Below are positions 6,776 through 14,983 of a stretch of 37,723 nucleotides of DNA, piece by piece. The translations under genes were made by a program, and so were the position numbers. The notes below the pieces were generated by a model. The model did no database searches. It had not been told where the DNA came from and saw only the letters and a program-made list of their open reading frames with translations. The DNA is from Ascidiaceihabitans sp. Its GTDB lineage: Bacteria > Pseudomonadota > Alphaproteobacteria > Rhodobacterales > Rhodobacteraceae. Every line of letters begins with the position of its first letter. Position 1 is the stretch's first letter. The DNA lies in the NCBI GenBank assembly GCA_028825475.1, contig JAPKAB010000023.1:1-37723 (forward strand). Reading direction: 5' to 3'.

Positions 6776-9007
6776 CTAAGCTGCAACCCATCTTAAGCGC
6801 AGTGCGTTGCTCAGGACAAAGACACTCGACAGCGCCATTGCACCAGCAGCAAGTGCTGGTGATAGAAGCAATCCGAAGGCAGGGTAAAACACTCCTGCTG
6901 CGACGGGGATCAGTAGGGCGTTATAGGCGAATGCCCAGAACAGGTTTTGCTTGATATTGCGCATCGTCATTTGGCTGATGGTAACCGCATTGACCACCGC
7001 ACTTAAATCACCTGACATCATCACAACATCTGCCGCCTCAATCGCAACATCCGTGCCTGTACCGATCGCAATACCAACATCCGCCTTGGCCAATGCAGGC
7101 GCATCATTGATACCATCACCAACAAATGCAACCGGACCAGTCATTGTTGCGAGTGCCGCCAACTTACCTGCTGGCTTCGCCTCTGACACCACATTCGAAA
7201 TACCCAATGCCTTGGCCACGTATCGCGCGGTTTCGTCACGATCTCCACTAACCATCGCAACGGAAATTCCTTTGTTTTGCAATTGGGCAACGATGCCTCT
7301 GGCCTCTGGCTTAATCTCATCGGACACCGCAAAGACTGCGGCAACTTTATGATCAATTGTCATAAAGACAGGTGTTTTGCCTTGCAAAGCCCAGCCCTGC
7401 GCCTTGCCTCCAAAATCACCAACCTGATGCCCCATCTCAAGCATGAAATGCGCAGTGCCCACTTCGATTACATGATCTAAAACCGTCGCAGATGCCCCAC
7501 GTCCAACAAGGGCTTGGAAGTCCGCCGCCTTTGGAATGGGAATGCCCTCTTCAACTGCCTTCAAAACAATCGCTTTGGCAACAGGGTGTTCAGAAAGCTG
7601 TTCAAGCCCTGCTACTAATGTCAGGATGTGGGCTCGATCAAACGCGGCATCGTGTTCGAACTCCGTGACCACTGGTGTGCCTTTTGTCAGCGTGCCTGTC
7701 TTGTCAAATACGATCGTCTTGATCGATTGCAGCTGTTGAAGGGCATCACCCTTACGGAACAAAACACCCAATTCGGCAGAGCGCCCTGCTCCCACCATGA
7801 TAGAGGTTGGCGTCGCTAAACCCATGGCGCATGGACAGGCGACGATCAAAACAGAAACCGCTGTGACCAACGCAAACTGTAACGCAGGAGTTGGACCAAA
7901 AGTAAGCCATGCGATCAGAGTGATGGTTGCCAAGACCATAACTGCTGGCACAAACCATAAGGTCACTCGGTTCACCAAATCTTGGATCGGAAGACGCGTG
8001 CTTTGCGCATCCTCAACCATCCGAATAATCTGAGCCAATGTACTAGCCTCGCCAACACGCGCCACTTGAATTGTTAGGCTGCCCGTACCGTTGATCGTAC
8101 CACCGATGACCTCCGCGTGGGGGCCTTTGTCGACGGGCATTGGTTCACCCGTGACCATGCTTTCGTCGATAAAGCTTTGACCTGTGAGAACAACCGCATC
8201 TGCCGGAACGGTTTCGCCAGGACGCAATTGAATTTCATCACCAATTTGGATTTGATCCGCTACAATCTCAATCCACTGCTCATTACGCAAGACCATCGCA
8301 GTTTTTGCCCGCAACCCAACAAGGCGCGCAATAGCATCACCCGTGCGACCTTTTGCGCGGGCCTCAAGAAAGCGACCCAATAAAATCAAGGTGATGATGA
8401 CACCCGCTGCTTCAAAGTAGACCGCCAAGTTGCCCATGGGCAACAAATTGGGTGCGAAGAGTGAAACCACTGAATAGCCCCATGCCGCTAGTGTTCCGAT
8501 CGCCACCAATGCGTTCATATCAGGCGCGCCGCGAAACAGGTTGGGCAAACCAAGAGTATAGAAAGAACGACCAGGCCAGATCATGACCAAAGTGATCAAG
8601 AAGAATTGTACAAACCAGCTGTTAGTTTGCCCAACGGTGCTGGAAACCCAGTGGTGCATCGGAGGATATATATGCCCGCCCATTTCAACCACGAAAACTG
8701 GAAAGGTCAAAAGCCCAGCAATCAGTGTTTGGAAAGCCAAAGTACGCACCTGCGATTGGCGCCGTTCCACTTGTTCTTGGCGTCCAGCACCTGCGACTTT
8801 GATCTTGGCCTTATATCCTGAGTCTGTAATCGCTTGCGCCACACGCGCTTCAGCGGCGGCATCTGGCAGGCCTTCAACAATCGCTTCTTCCAATGCCAAA
8901 TTGACGCGCGCTAAAGTCACACCTGGCAACACCTGTAGTGCACGCTCCACCCGTCCAACGCAGGATGCACAGTGCATTCCGCTAATATCATATATGGTTA
9001 GGGACAT
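6776..9007 (-). CDS. copA: Copper-exporting P1B-type ATPase
   Basis: This inner-membrane pump exports Cu(I) at the expense of ATP. From the preferred start the protein has 743 residues. One N-terminal heavy-metal-associated domain carries GMHCASC (C13, C16). Then come the membrane region, the ion-selective CPC motif in ACPCAMGLATP (about 391-393), the phosphorylation site DKTGTLTKG (D435), HPVAKAI, and the hinge motif GDGINDAPALAKADVG. The frame can be extended to an ATG at 9052, but the ATG at 9005-9007 has AAAGGCAAG just upstream and begins MSLTIYDISGM, which fits the family. It is divergent from the class V aminotransferase-like gene with only 65 bases between starts. No CueR gene is nearby. 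Confidence 0.96.
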   Translation of the reverse strand: MSLTIYDISGMHCASCVGRVERALQVLPGVTLARVNLALEEAIVEGLPDAAAEARVAQAITDSGYKAKIKVAGAGRQEQVERRQSQVRTLAFQTLIAGLLTFPVFVVEMGGHIYPPMHHWVSSTVGQTNSWFVQFFLITLVMIWPGRSFYTLGLPNLFRGAPDMNALVAIGTLAAWGYSVVSLFAPNLLPMGNLAVYFEAAGVIITLILLGRFLEARAKGRTGDAIARLVGLRAKTAMVLRNEQWIEIVADQIQIGDEIQLRPGETVPADAVVLTGQSFIDESMVTGEPMPVDKGPHAEVIGGTINGTGSLTIQVARVGEASTLAQIIRMVEDAQSTRLPIQDLVNRVTLWFVPAVMVLATITLIAWLTFGPTPALQFALVTAVSVLIVACPCAMGLATPTSIMVGAGRSAELGVLFRKGDALQQLQSIKTIVFDKTGTLTKGTPVVTEFEHDAAFDRAHILTLVAGLEQLSEHPVAKAIVLKAVEEGIPIPKAADFQALVGRGASATVLDHVIEVGTAHFMLEMGHQVGDFGGKAQGWALQGKTPVFMTIDHKVAAVFAVSDEIKPEARGIVAQLQNKGISVAMVSGDRDETARYVAKALGISNVVSEAKPAGKLAALATMTGPVAFVGDGINDAPALAKADVGIAIGTGTDVAIEAADVVMMSGDLSAVVNAVTISQMTMRNIKQNLFWAFAYNALLIPVAAGVFYPAFGLLLSPALAAGAMALSSVFVLSNALRLRWVAA

Positions 9008-9045
9008 ATCATGCTTGCCTTTGTGACCTGATATAGAATGATATG

Positions 9046-9059
9046 GCGACAAACGTCGC
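9046..9059. repeat. Short inverted repeat in the copA / aminotransferase divergent leader
   Basis: GCGAC-AAAC-GTCGC forms perfect 5-bp arms with a 4-base loop just before the AAGGA ribosome binding site of the rightward gene. It could be a small mRNA hairpin or a protein site. It is too short to be confident about. Confidence 0.3.
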
Positions 9060-9072
9060 TAAGGACAATGAT

Positions 9073-10329
9073 ATGACCACAATAACTGCTCCCCTCCTCA
9101 AAGAGATCCGCAACCGTTTCGCCCATGTGGACAGTTGCCCCTTCTCAGGCCCACGCGTCTTTTTCGAAAATGCAGGTGGAGCTTTAACGCTAAATTCAGT
9201 CGTTCAAACCAGCGCAAAATTCGCAGCTATTCCCGACAACCAAGGCCGCGCGAATGCGGCGGCAGAGGCACTAATTGGAATTATCAAGAAATCTAAGTCT
9301 GATATGGCCACCTTCTTTAACGCGTCAAACGGTCAATTCTTTGTTGGCGAAAGCGGCACCGAACTAACCTACCGTTTGATCCGCACTGCTGTGATGGGAT
9401 CGGGTGGTGGCGCTGTTATAGGGTCTACCGTTGAGCACCCTGCCTCGCGCTCTGCTGCACAGCATTGGGCGCAACAAGCTGGCATGCCCTACATAAGCGT
9501 GGCGCATGACGATGCAACCGGATTGGTAACGGCAGACGCATATGCCGCGAAAATGACAGCAGATGTTAAGGTCGCAACAATCCTCCACACGTCTCCTGTC
9601 ACCGGCATGGCAATTGATGTTGCCAGTATCACAAAAGCCATCCGTGCAATTGCGCCAGCGTGTTTTATTATTATTGACGGAATCCAGCACGCCAGCCACG
9701 GTCAAATCGACATCGACGCTTATGGCGCTGACGGTTATGTTGTCTCTCCTTACAAAGTCTTTTCGCGTCATGGATATGGCGTTGCTTGGGCTTCTGACCG
9801 CTTGTCCCAACTACCGCTTGAAGCCTTAATTGATGGGCCGCTTGAAAATTGGGAGATGGGCACACGAGACGCTGGCGCCTACGCAACATTTACGGATGTG
9901 ATCGATTATTTTGATTGGTTGGGTGGACAGGTTACTGACGCCACAGAACCACGTGCACGGATCGAAGCAGCAGGTGCCACGATCAAAGCGTATGAGAAAT
10001 CACTGACAGATGCCATGCTGTTTGGCACCGGAAATCTACCTGGCTTGGCAGAGATTGAGGGTGTCACAATTGTGGGTGGCCAAGACAACCCCTCCCGCGA
10101 AGGTTTGGTTTGTTTTGCACTCGAAACCGTCCCGGCCTTGGCCATCGTCGACAAATTGAACCAAAGTGGCATTCGCACACATATTCGTAAGGCTGATCAC
10201 TATTCCGGCAACATCCTAACCCCATTGGGCCTGCCTGCCGCAGTGCGTGTTTCAATGTGTCACTACAACACAGTTGGCGAAGTCGCTGCGTTTTTAACTG
10301 CAATGAAAGAGATCACTGAGAGTGCTTGA
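9073..10329 (+). CDS. Class V aminotransferase-fold PLP enzyme (cysteine desulfurase-like family)
   Basis: A 418-residue fold-type I PLP enzyme. The substrate-side motif is EHPASRSA (E121, H122). The cofactor ring Asp and neighbouring residues are in IDGIQHASHG (D202). The probable Schiff-base lysine is K228 in SPYKVFSRHGYG. This differs from the classical S-x-HK motif, so true cysteine desulfurase activity is doubtful; isopenicillin-N-epimerase-like, lyase or transaminase chemistry is possible. The frame extends to an ATG at 9043, but 9073 is preferred because AAGGA lies 8-12 bases upstream and the extension is unlike the family. It overlaps the CoA-transferase gene by 8 bp, so the two products probably serve one pathway. 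Confidence 0.85.
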   Translation: MTTITAPLLKEIRNRFAHVDSCPFSGPRVFFENAGGALTLNSVVQTSAKFAAIPDNQGRANAAAEALIGIIKKSKSDMATFFNASNGQFFVGESGTELTYRLIRTAVMGSGGGAVIGSTVEHPASRSAAQHWAQQAGMPYISVAHDDATGLVTADAYAAKMTADVKVATILHTSPVTGMAIDVASITKAIRAIAPACFIIIDGIQHASHGQIDIDAYGADGYVVSPYKVFSRHGYGVAWASDRLSQLPLEALIDGPLENWEMGTRDAGAYATFTDVIDYFDWLGGQVTDATEPRARIEAAGATIKAYEKSLTDAMLFGTGNLPGLAEIEGVTIVGGQDNPSREGLVCFALETVPALAIVDKLNQSGIRTHIRKADHYSGNILTPLGLPAAVRVSMCHYNTVGEVAAFLTAMKEITESA

Positions 10330-11431
10330 CCGCAATGGCCCCCTGCGCGGCTTGCGCGTTGTTGAAATGGCAGGCCTTGGTCCCGCGCCTTTCTGCGCAA
10401 TGATGTTGGCTGACATGGGGGCCGAGGTGGTGCGTATCGCCCGCCCCAATCAAAAACCTCTTTTTGGGTTAGAGCAAAAACACAATCTATATGATCGCTC
10501 GCGCCAGTCACTTACCCTTGATCTACGCAACACTAAGGAACTAGCCCAAGCTAAAAGTCTGGTTTCCAGAGCAGAGATTTTGATCGAAGGTTTTCGGCCA
10601 GGTGTTATGGAGCGACTTGGACTTGGTCCAGATGATGTTACGCCCGACAATCCCAAACTGGTGTATGGACGCATGACGGGGTGGGGCCAAAACGGCCCTC
10701 TGAAGGATCGCGCAGGCCACGACTTGAACTACATGGCTATCTCCGGGGCACTTTGGTCGATCGGACCTGAAGGGTCGCCTCCTCCTCCACCACAGAACAT
10801 CATTGCTGACTTAGCGGGTGGCGGCATGATGCTACTGGCTGGCGTTTTAGCCGCAACGATGAGCGCACGTACAACTGGCAAAGGCCAAGCAGTCGACGCT
10901 TGCATGTCCGACGGTGCTGCGCTGATGATGACCTTACAATATGGGCTAAATGCTGGAGGCGCATGGGAAGACTACAAGCGAGGGGGCAATGTTCTAAATG
11001 GTGGAGCGGCGTACTATCGATGCTTTGAAACCTCGGACGGCGGATACGTAGCCTTGGGGCCCATCGAACCACAATTCTTTGCAACATTGCTTGAACACAT
11101 TGGCCTGCGTGATGACCCAAGGTTTGCACAACAATATGACTCGAACGCTCAAGACGAAATGCATACAGTTTTAGAAACGGTTTTTGCCGGCAAAACACGT
11201 CATGCTTGGGAAGATATATTAACTGAAGTTGATGCTTGTTTTGCTCCCGTCCTGTCAATGACCGAAGCCCCACAGCATCCGCATAATATCTCTCGTCAGA
11301 CCTTCGTTGAAACTGATGGTATTGTTCAGCCAGCACCCGTTCCCCGTTTCGTTGGGACACCCTCCGACGAGCCAACGCATGGAGATGCCGGTGCTATCAA
11401 CTTTGAAGATGTAATGGAGCATTGGAAGTAA
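10322..11431 (+). CDS. CaiB/BaiF family protein, alpha-methylacyl-CoA racemase type
   Basis: A 369-residue family III CoA-transferase fold. The catalytic residues of alpha-methylacyl-CoA racemases are all present with the right spacing: H133 in RAGHDLNY, D163 in IADLAGGG and E249 in GPIEPQF, corresponding to His126, Asp156 and Glu241 of the mycobacterial enzyme MCR. The N-terminal 'GLRVVEMAGLGPAPFCAMMLADMGAE' region is cut here to key words VEMAGLGP and MLADMGAE. The start is GTG at 10322, inside the preceding gene. It should epimerise a 2-methyl (or other 2-substituted) acyl-CoA. Pairing with a PLP enzyme and peptide-uptake genes suggests an inversion step in breakdown of a chiral compound, but that link is inferred. 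Confidence 0.88.
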   Translation: MLDRNGPLRGLRVVEMAGLGPAPFCAMMLADMGAEVVRIARPNQKPLFGLEQKHNLYDRSRQSLTLDLRNTKELAQAKSLVSRAEILIEGFRPGVMERLGLGPDDVTPDNPKLVYGRMTGWGQNGPLKDRAGHDLNYMAISGALWSIGPEGSPPPPPQNIIADLAGGGMMLLAGVLAATMSARTTGKGQAVDACMSDGAALMMTLQYGLNAGGAWEDYKRGGNVLNGGAAYYRCFETSDGGYVALGPIEPQFFATLLEHIGLRDDPRFAQQYDSNAQDEMHTVLETVFAGKTRHAWEDILTEVDACFAPVLSMTEAPQHPHNISRQTFVETDGIVQPAPVPRFVGTPSDEPTHGDAGAINFEDVMEHWK

Positions 11432-11460
11432 TTACTTTGGTTTTCTGTTCGGGCAGTTTG

Positions 11461-12021
11461 CTAGTTTGCCGGTCTTGCGTAGCTCATGCGGCTTAGCAAT
11501 TCGGACGTGTTCTTAACCTCAAACTTGCGTAGCAATCTGGCGCGCACATCTTCAATGGTGCGGGGCGATAGTCCTAGTTCGCGGCCAATTTCCTTGCTGG
11601 TCAAGCCACGGCTTAACCCACTTAGAACTTCACGTTCACGTTTGGTCAGTTGCGCACCATCTAGCTGATCGCGGATTGGTGCAAAGCTCATGACCAGATG
11701 CGCAAGCGGGTCAGCTGGTGTTAAAGTTCGCGCACGGAAACGGCACCAGACCGGCACGCCATCCTTGCGCCGCATCATCCGTTCGTCGCTATAGCTACCG
11801 TGTTCTTCCATCGCTTTCAGGCCGATATCACGGACCCGATCAAATTCAGCGTGGGTTGGATAAAGGATGCGGAATGATTGGCCTAATAGGTCGGGACGGT
11901 CATACCCTAACATTTTGGCAAACGATGTGTTACACATGCTCAGGACACGGTGATGTGATACCGCTATGCCAATAGGCGCCGCATCAAATGCCTGCGCCAT
12001 CTTTTCTGTTAAATCATCCAT
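11461..12021 (-). CDS. PAS domain LuxR-type transcriptional regulator
   Basis: A 186-residue single-component regulator. A PAS sensor domain (about 8-112) includes the typical MLGYDRPDLLGQ and RRKDGVPVWCRFRART segments. A C-terminal LuxR/GerE helix-turn-helix follows (about 118-180; LTKREREVLSGLSRG, SKEIGRELGLSPRTIEDVRA). No receiver domain is present, so the PAS domain probably binds a small ligand or cofactor directly. It faces away from the M20-ABC transporter operon, and the 82-base gap between them contains a 22-bp palindrome. It probably controls that operon, the upstream PLP/CaiB pair, or itself. It is convergent with the CaiB gene (29 bases apart). Confidence 0.88.
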   Translation of the reverse strand: MDDLTEKMAQAFDAAPIGIAVSHHRVLSMCNTSFAKMLGYDRPDLLGQSFRILYPTHAEFDRVRDIGLKAMEEHGSYSDERMMRRKDGVPVWCRFRARTLTPADPLAHLVMSFAPIRDQLDGAQLTKREREVLSGLSRGLTSKEIGRELGLSPRTIEDVRARLLRKFEVKNTSELLSRMSYARPAN

Positions 12022-12037
12022 TGCGTCACCCCGTGGT

Positions 12038-12059
12038 TATACGGTATTGATACCGTATA
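12038..12059. promoter_or_regulatory. 22-bp palindromic candidate operator
   Basis: Arms TATACGGTA and TACCGTATA are perfect 9-bp inverted repeats around TTGA, midway between the divergent luxR-type gene (start 12021) and the M20 gene (start 12104). LuxR-family HTH dimers typically bind palindromes of about 20 bp, so this is the obvious site for the adjacent regulator. I did not notice another copy upstream of the PLP/CaiB pair or elsewhere. Confidence 0.65.
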
Positions 12060-12103
12060 TGATCGCCGCAATACTTCCAACAGGCAATTTAAACAGGTGA
12101 CCC

Positions 12104-13387
12104 ATGACAACACCTCTTATGGTGCGCATAGATGGCAAACGCGAAGATTTGATCCAACTTACACAGGATCTGATCCGAATACCGACGCTTAATCCTCCTG
12201 GAGAAAACTACGGCGCTATCTGTGATTTCTTGAACAAACGCCTGCAAGCCTCTGGGTTTGAGACCCAATTAATCCGCGCATTCGACACACCCGGCGATAG
12301 CGAACGCTATCCCCGTTGGAACATCATTGCGCGGCGCGACGGAACATCTTTGGGCGATTGTGTTCACTTCAACAGCCACACCGATGTGGTTGAGGTCGGG
12401 TCCGGCTGGACCTTTGATCCCTTTGGTGGCGAAATCGCGGATGGCAACATCTATGGACGTGGTGCCTGTGATATGAAGGGCGGCTTGGCTTCTTCGATCA
12501 TTGCGGCGGAAGCGTTCATCGAACAATACCCCGACTTTAGCGGTGCCATCGAAATCTCTGGTACGGCCGATGAAGAATCCGGCGGTTATGGCGGAGTGGC
12601 ATATTTGGCTGAGCACGGTCATTTTTCACCTGAAAAGGTGCAGCACGTCATCATCCCAGAGCCCCTTCAAAAAGACCGCATTTGTCTGGGCCACCGTGGT
12701 GGTTGGTGGGCTGAGATCGAAACAAAAGGCGAAATCGCACATGGCTCCATGCCTTTCTTAGGCGATTGCGCAGTCCGTCACATGGGCGCTGTAATCCACG
12801 AATTTGAAGATAAGCTGTTCCCAATAATGGCTGCCCGTCGCACCGATATGCCTGTGGTGCCAGAGGGCGCTAAATCCTCCACCATGAATATCAATTCGAT
12901 CCATGGCGGCCAGAAAGAGCAAAGCGATGACTTTACCGGCTTGCCTGCGCATTGCGTACCAGACAGCTGCCGCATTGTGATCGATCGCCGTTTCTTGGTC
13001 GAAGAACCGTTGGACCAAGTGCGCAGTGAAGTGACTGATTTACTCGAAGGATTGCGGGTCACCCGCCCTGACTTTAAATACGAACTGACAGAACTGAATT
13101 CGGTTCTACCCTCAATGACCAACAAGACCGCTCCCGTTGTTGAAACGGTGGCGCAAGCGATTGAAGACGTGATGGGAAAGGCACCTGAATATGTGGCCAG
13201 CCCCGGAACTTACGACCAGAAACATATTGACCGGATCGGTAAGCTAAAGAACTGTATCGCTTACGGACCCGGAATTTTGGAAATGGCGCATAAGCCTGAT
13301 GAATACATCGGGATCAACGATATGCTCGACAGTGCAAAGGTTATGGGCGCCAGCCTTGAGACACTGCTGTTGCCGCGAAAAAACTAA
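12104..13387 (+). CDS. M20 family metallohydrolase (ArgE/DapE-like)
   Basis: A 427-residue di-zinc amidohydrolase or peptidase of the ArgE/DapE/carboxypeptidase G2 group. Metal ligands and catalytic residues are visible: H92 and D94 in SHTDVVE, D123 in GRGACDMKGG, and E157-E158 in TADEESGG. A lid/dimerisation domain follows (about 190-310). No signal peptide is seen, so it acts in the cytoplasm, probably on material brought in by the adjacent ABC transporter. AGGTGA lies just upstream of the ATG at 12104. It is the first gene of the rightward operon and is followed 21 bases later by the binding-protein gene. It lacks the motifs of allantoate or N-carbamoyl amidohydrolases. The substrate is unknown. 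Confidence 0.9.
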   Translation: MTTPLMVRIDGKREDLIQLTQDLIRIPTLNPPGENYGAICDFLNKRLQASGFETQLIRAFDTPGDSERYPRWNIIARRDGTSLGDCVHFNSHTDVVEVGSGWTFDPFGGEIADGNIYGRGACDMKGGLASSIIAAEAFIEQYPDFSGAIEISGTADEESGGYGGVAYLAEHGHFSPEKVQHVIIPEPLQKDRICLGHRGGWWAEIETKGEIAHGSMPFLGDCAVRHMGAVIHEFEDKLFPIMAARRTDMPVVPEGAKSSTMNINSIHGGQKEQSDDFTGLPAHCVPDSCRIVIDRRFLVEEPLDQVRSEVTDLLEGLRVTRPDFKYELTELNSVLPSMTNKTAPVVETVAQAIEDVMGKAPEYVASPGTYDQKHIDRIGKLKNCIAYGPGILEMAHKPDEYIGINDMLDSAKVMGASLETLLLPRKN

Positions 13388-13408
13388 AAGACTTCTAGGG
13401 GAAAAACG

Positions 13409-14890
13409 ATGAAACATTTTGTATCACAACTGGCACTTGCCTCTGCGCTGAGCGTTGCGGGTTTCGCAGCTCATGCCGCTAACACCGATATCACCGTGGC
13501 CATGCAGCTTGAGCCACCACACCTTGATCCAACCAGCGCCGCCGCTGGCGCGATTGACTCGGTTCTATATTCCAACGTGTTTGAGGGCCTGACCCGCTTT
13601 ATGGGTGATGGATCCGTTGTTGCGGGCTTGGCCAAAAGCTGGGACATTTCAAATGATGGTTTGGTTTACACATTCATCTTGCATGACAATGTTTTGTTCC
13701 ATGACGGTAGCACCATGGACGCCGAAGACGTTCAATTCTCGCTGAACCGTGCCCGTGCTGACGACAGCACAAATGCGCAAAAAGCACTGTTTGCCGGCAT
13801 CACAAATATCAGCGTATTGGACACAGCAACCGTCGTTGTCACCTTGGACGCGCCAAACGGCAACTTCCTGTTCAACCTCGCATGGGGCGACGCAATAATC
13901 GTGGCACCTGAATCCATTGACGGCATCAAACAAGCGCCAATCGGCACCGGCGCGTTCAAATTTGCAAACTGGGTTCAGGGCGATAAAATCGAACTGATCC
14001 GCAATGATGCTTATTGGGGCACACCTGCTGTCCTAGAAAATGTAACATTCAAATTCATCTCTGACCCAACAGCCGCATTTGCATCTGTCATGGCTGAAGA
14101 TGTGGACGCATTTGTTGGTTTCCCAGCCCCTGAAAACCTTCCACAGTTCGAAGCGGACCCGCGCTTCCAAGTATTGGTTGGCTCAACTGAAGGTGAAACA
14201 ATCCTATCAACCAACAACAAGATGCCACCATTCGACAATGTGAAAGTTCGCGAAGCTTTGGCACATGCCATTGATCGTCGGGCCATCGTTGATGGCGCAA
14301 TGTTTGGATACGGCACACCAATCGGCACACACTTTGCCCCGCACAATCCGGCATATGTCGACCTGACTGGCACCAGCGCATATGATCCTGAGTTAGCGAA
14401 AAAGCTGCTGGCCGAAGCAGGATTTGCCGATGGATTTGAAACAACATTGCACCTACCGCCCCCATCATACGCCCGTCGTGGTGGTGAAATCATCGCAGCG
14501 CAATTGGCCCAAGTTGGGATCAAAGCGCAAATCACAAATGTTGAATGGGCGCAGTGGTTGGAAACTGTGTTCCGCGGCAAGGACTTTGGCCTGACAATCG
14601 TGTCACACACAGAACCAATGGACATCAGCATCTATGCGAACCCAGAGTACTACTTCCAATATGAAAACCCTGCGTTCCAAGAGCTGATCACGAACCTTAA
14701 CGCAACAACAGACCCTGAAGCGCGCACTGCTCTTATGGGCGATGCACAACGCATGATTTCTGGCGATTACGTGAACGGTTACTTGTTTCAACTGGCACAA
14801 TTGTCGGTGGCAAAGGCTGGCGTTCAAGGTCTTTGGGCCAACGCACCAACCCAAGCAACCGACCTAACAGCTGTTAGCTGGGCCGACTGA
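13409..14890 (+). CDS. ABC transporter periplasmic substrate-binding protein (peptide/opine family 5)
   Basis: A 493-residue extracytoplasmic binding protein of the DppA/OppA class. It has a clear signal peptide with cleavage expected after AAHA (about residue 23), so the mature protein starts ANTDITVAMQ. The family-typical AMQLEPPHLDPT opening, YSNVFEGLTRF and the segment GTGAFKFANWVQGDKIEL are visible. It would capture a peptide or related compound for the permeases encoded downstream. AGGGGAAAAACG precedes the ATG. A strong hairpin follows the gene, as is common after highly expressed binding-protein genes. Confidence 0.93.
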   Translation: MKHFVSQLALASALSVAGFAAHAANTDITVAMQLEPPHLDPTSAAAGAIDSVLYSNVFEGLTRFMGDGSVVAGLAKSWDISNDGLVYTFILHDNVLFHDGSTMDAEDVQFSLNRARADDSTNAQKALFAGITNISVLDTATVVVTLDAPNGNFLFNLAWGDAIIVAPESIDGIKQAPIGTGAFKFANWVQGDKIELIRNDAYWGTPAVLENVTFKFISDPTAAFASVMAEDVDAFVGFPAPENLPQFEADPRFQVLVGSTEGETILSTNNKMPPFDNVKVREALAHAIDRRAIVDGAMFGYGTPIGTHFAPHNPAYVDLTGTSAYDPELAKKLLAEAGFADGFETTLHLPPPSYARRGGEIIAAQLAQVGIKAQITNVEWAQWLETVFRGKDFGLTIVSHTEPMDISIYANPEYYFQYENPAFQELITNLNATTDPEARTALMGDAQRMISGDYVNGYLFQLAQLSVAKAGVQGLWANAPTQATDLTAVSWAD

Positions 14891-14916
14891 TCGTCGCTTT
14901 TAATTCCATAAAAACA

Positions 14917-14938
14917 GTTCGGGCTTTCAGGCCCGAAC
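14917..14938 (+). terminator. Intra-operon hairpin after the binding-protein gene
   Basis: GTTCGGGC and GCCCGAAC form a perfect 8-bp GC-rich stem with a 6-base loop, 26 bases after the binding-protein stop. No T-run follows, so it is better read as an mRNA-stabilising or partial-termination hairpin that lets the binding protein be made in excess over the permeases. Confidence 0.7.
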
Positions 14939-14983
14939 CACTGGGCCAATCTGCGGCCCCTGCCCCAATAAGTTTCCTTGTCC

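Noticed and set aside
10800-11375. Reverse open frame (191 codons) opposite the CaiB gene
   Set aside because: Antisense shadow rich in Arg, His and Gln. The plus-strand gene has full catalytic motifs.
12104-13387. M20 gene as the missing allantoate amidohydrolase
   Set aside because: Its motifs (GRGACDMKGG, ADEESGG) are of the ArgE/DapE type rather than the hydantoinase/carbamoylase type, and it sits in a separate transporter operon.
14011-14631. Long reverse open frame (206 codons) across the binding-protein gene
   Set aside because: It is a shadow of a well-supported gene, with low-complexity composition and no recognisable motif.
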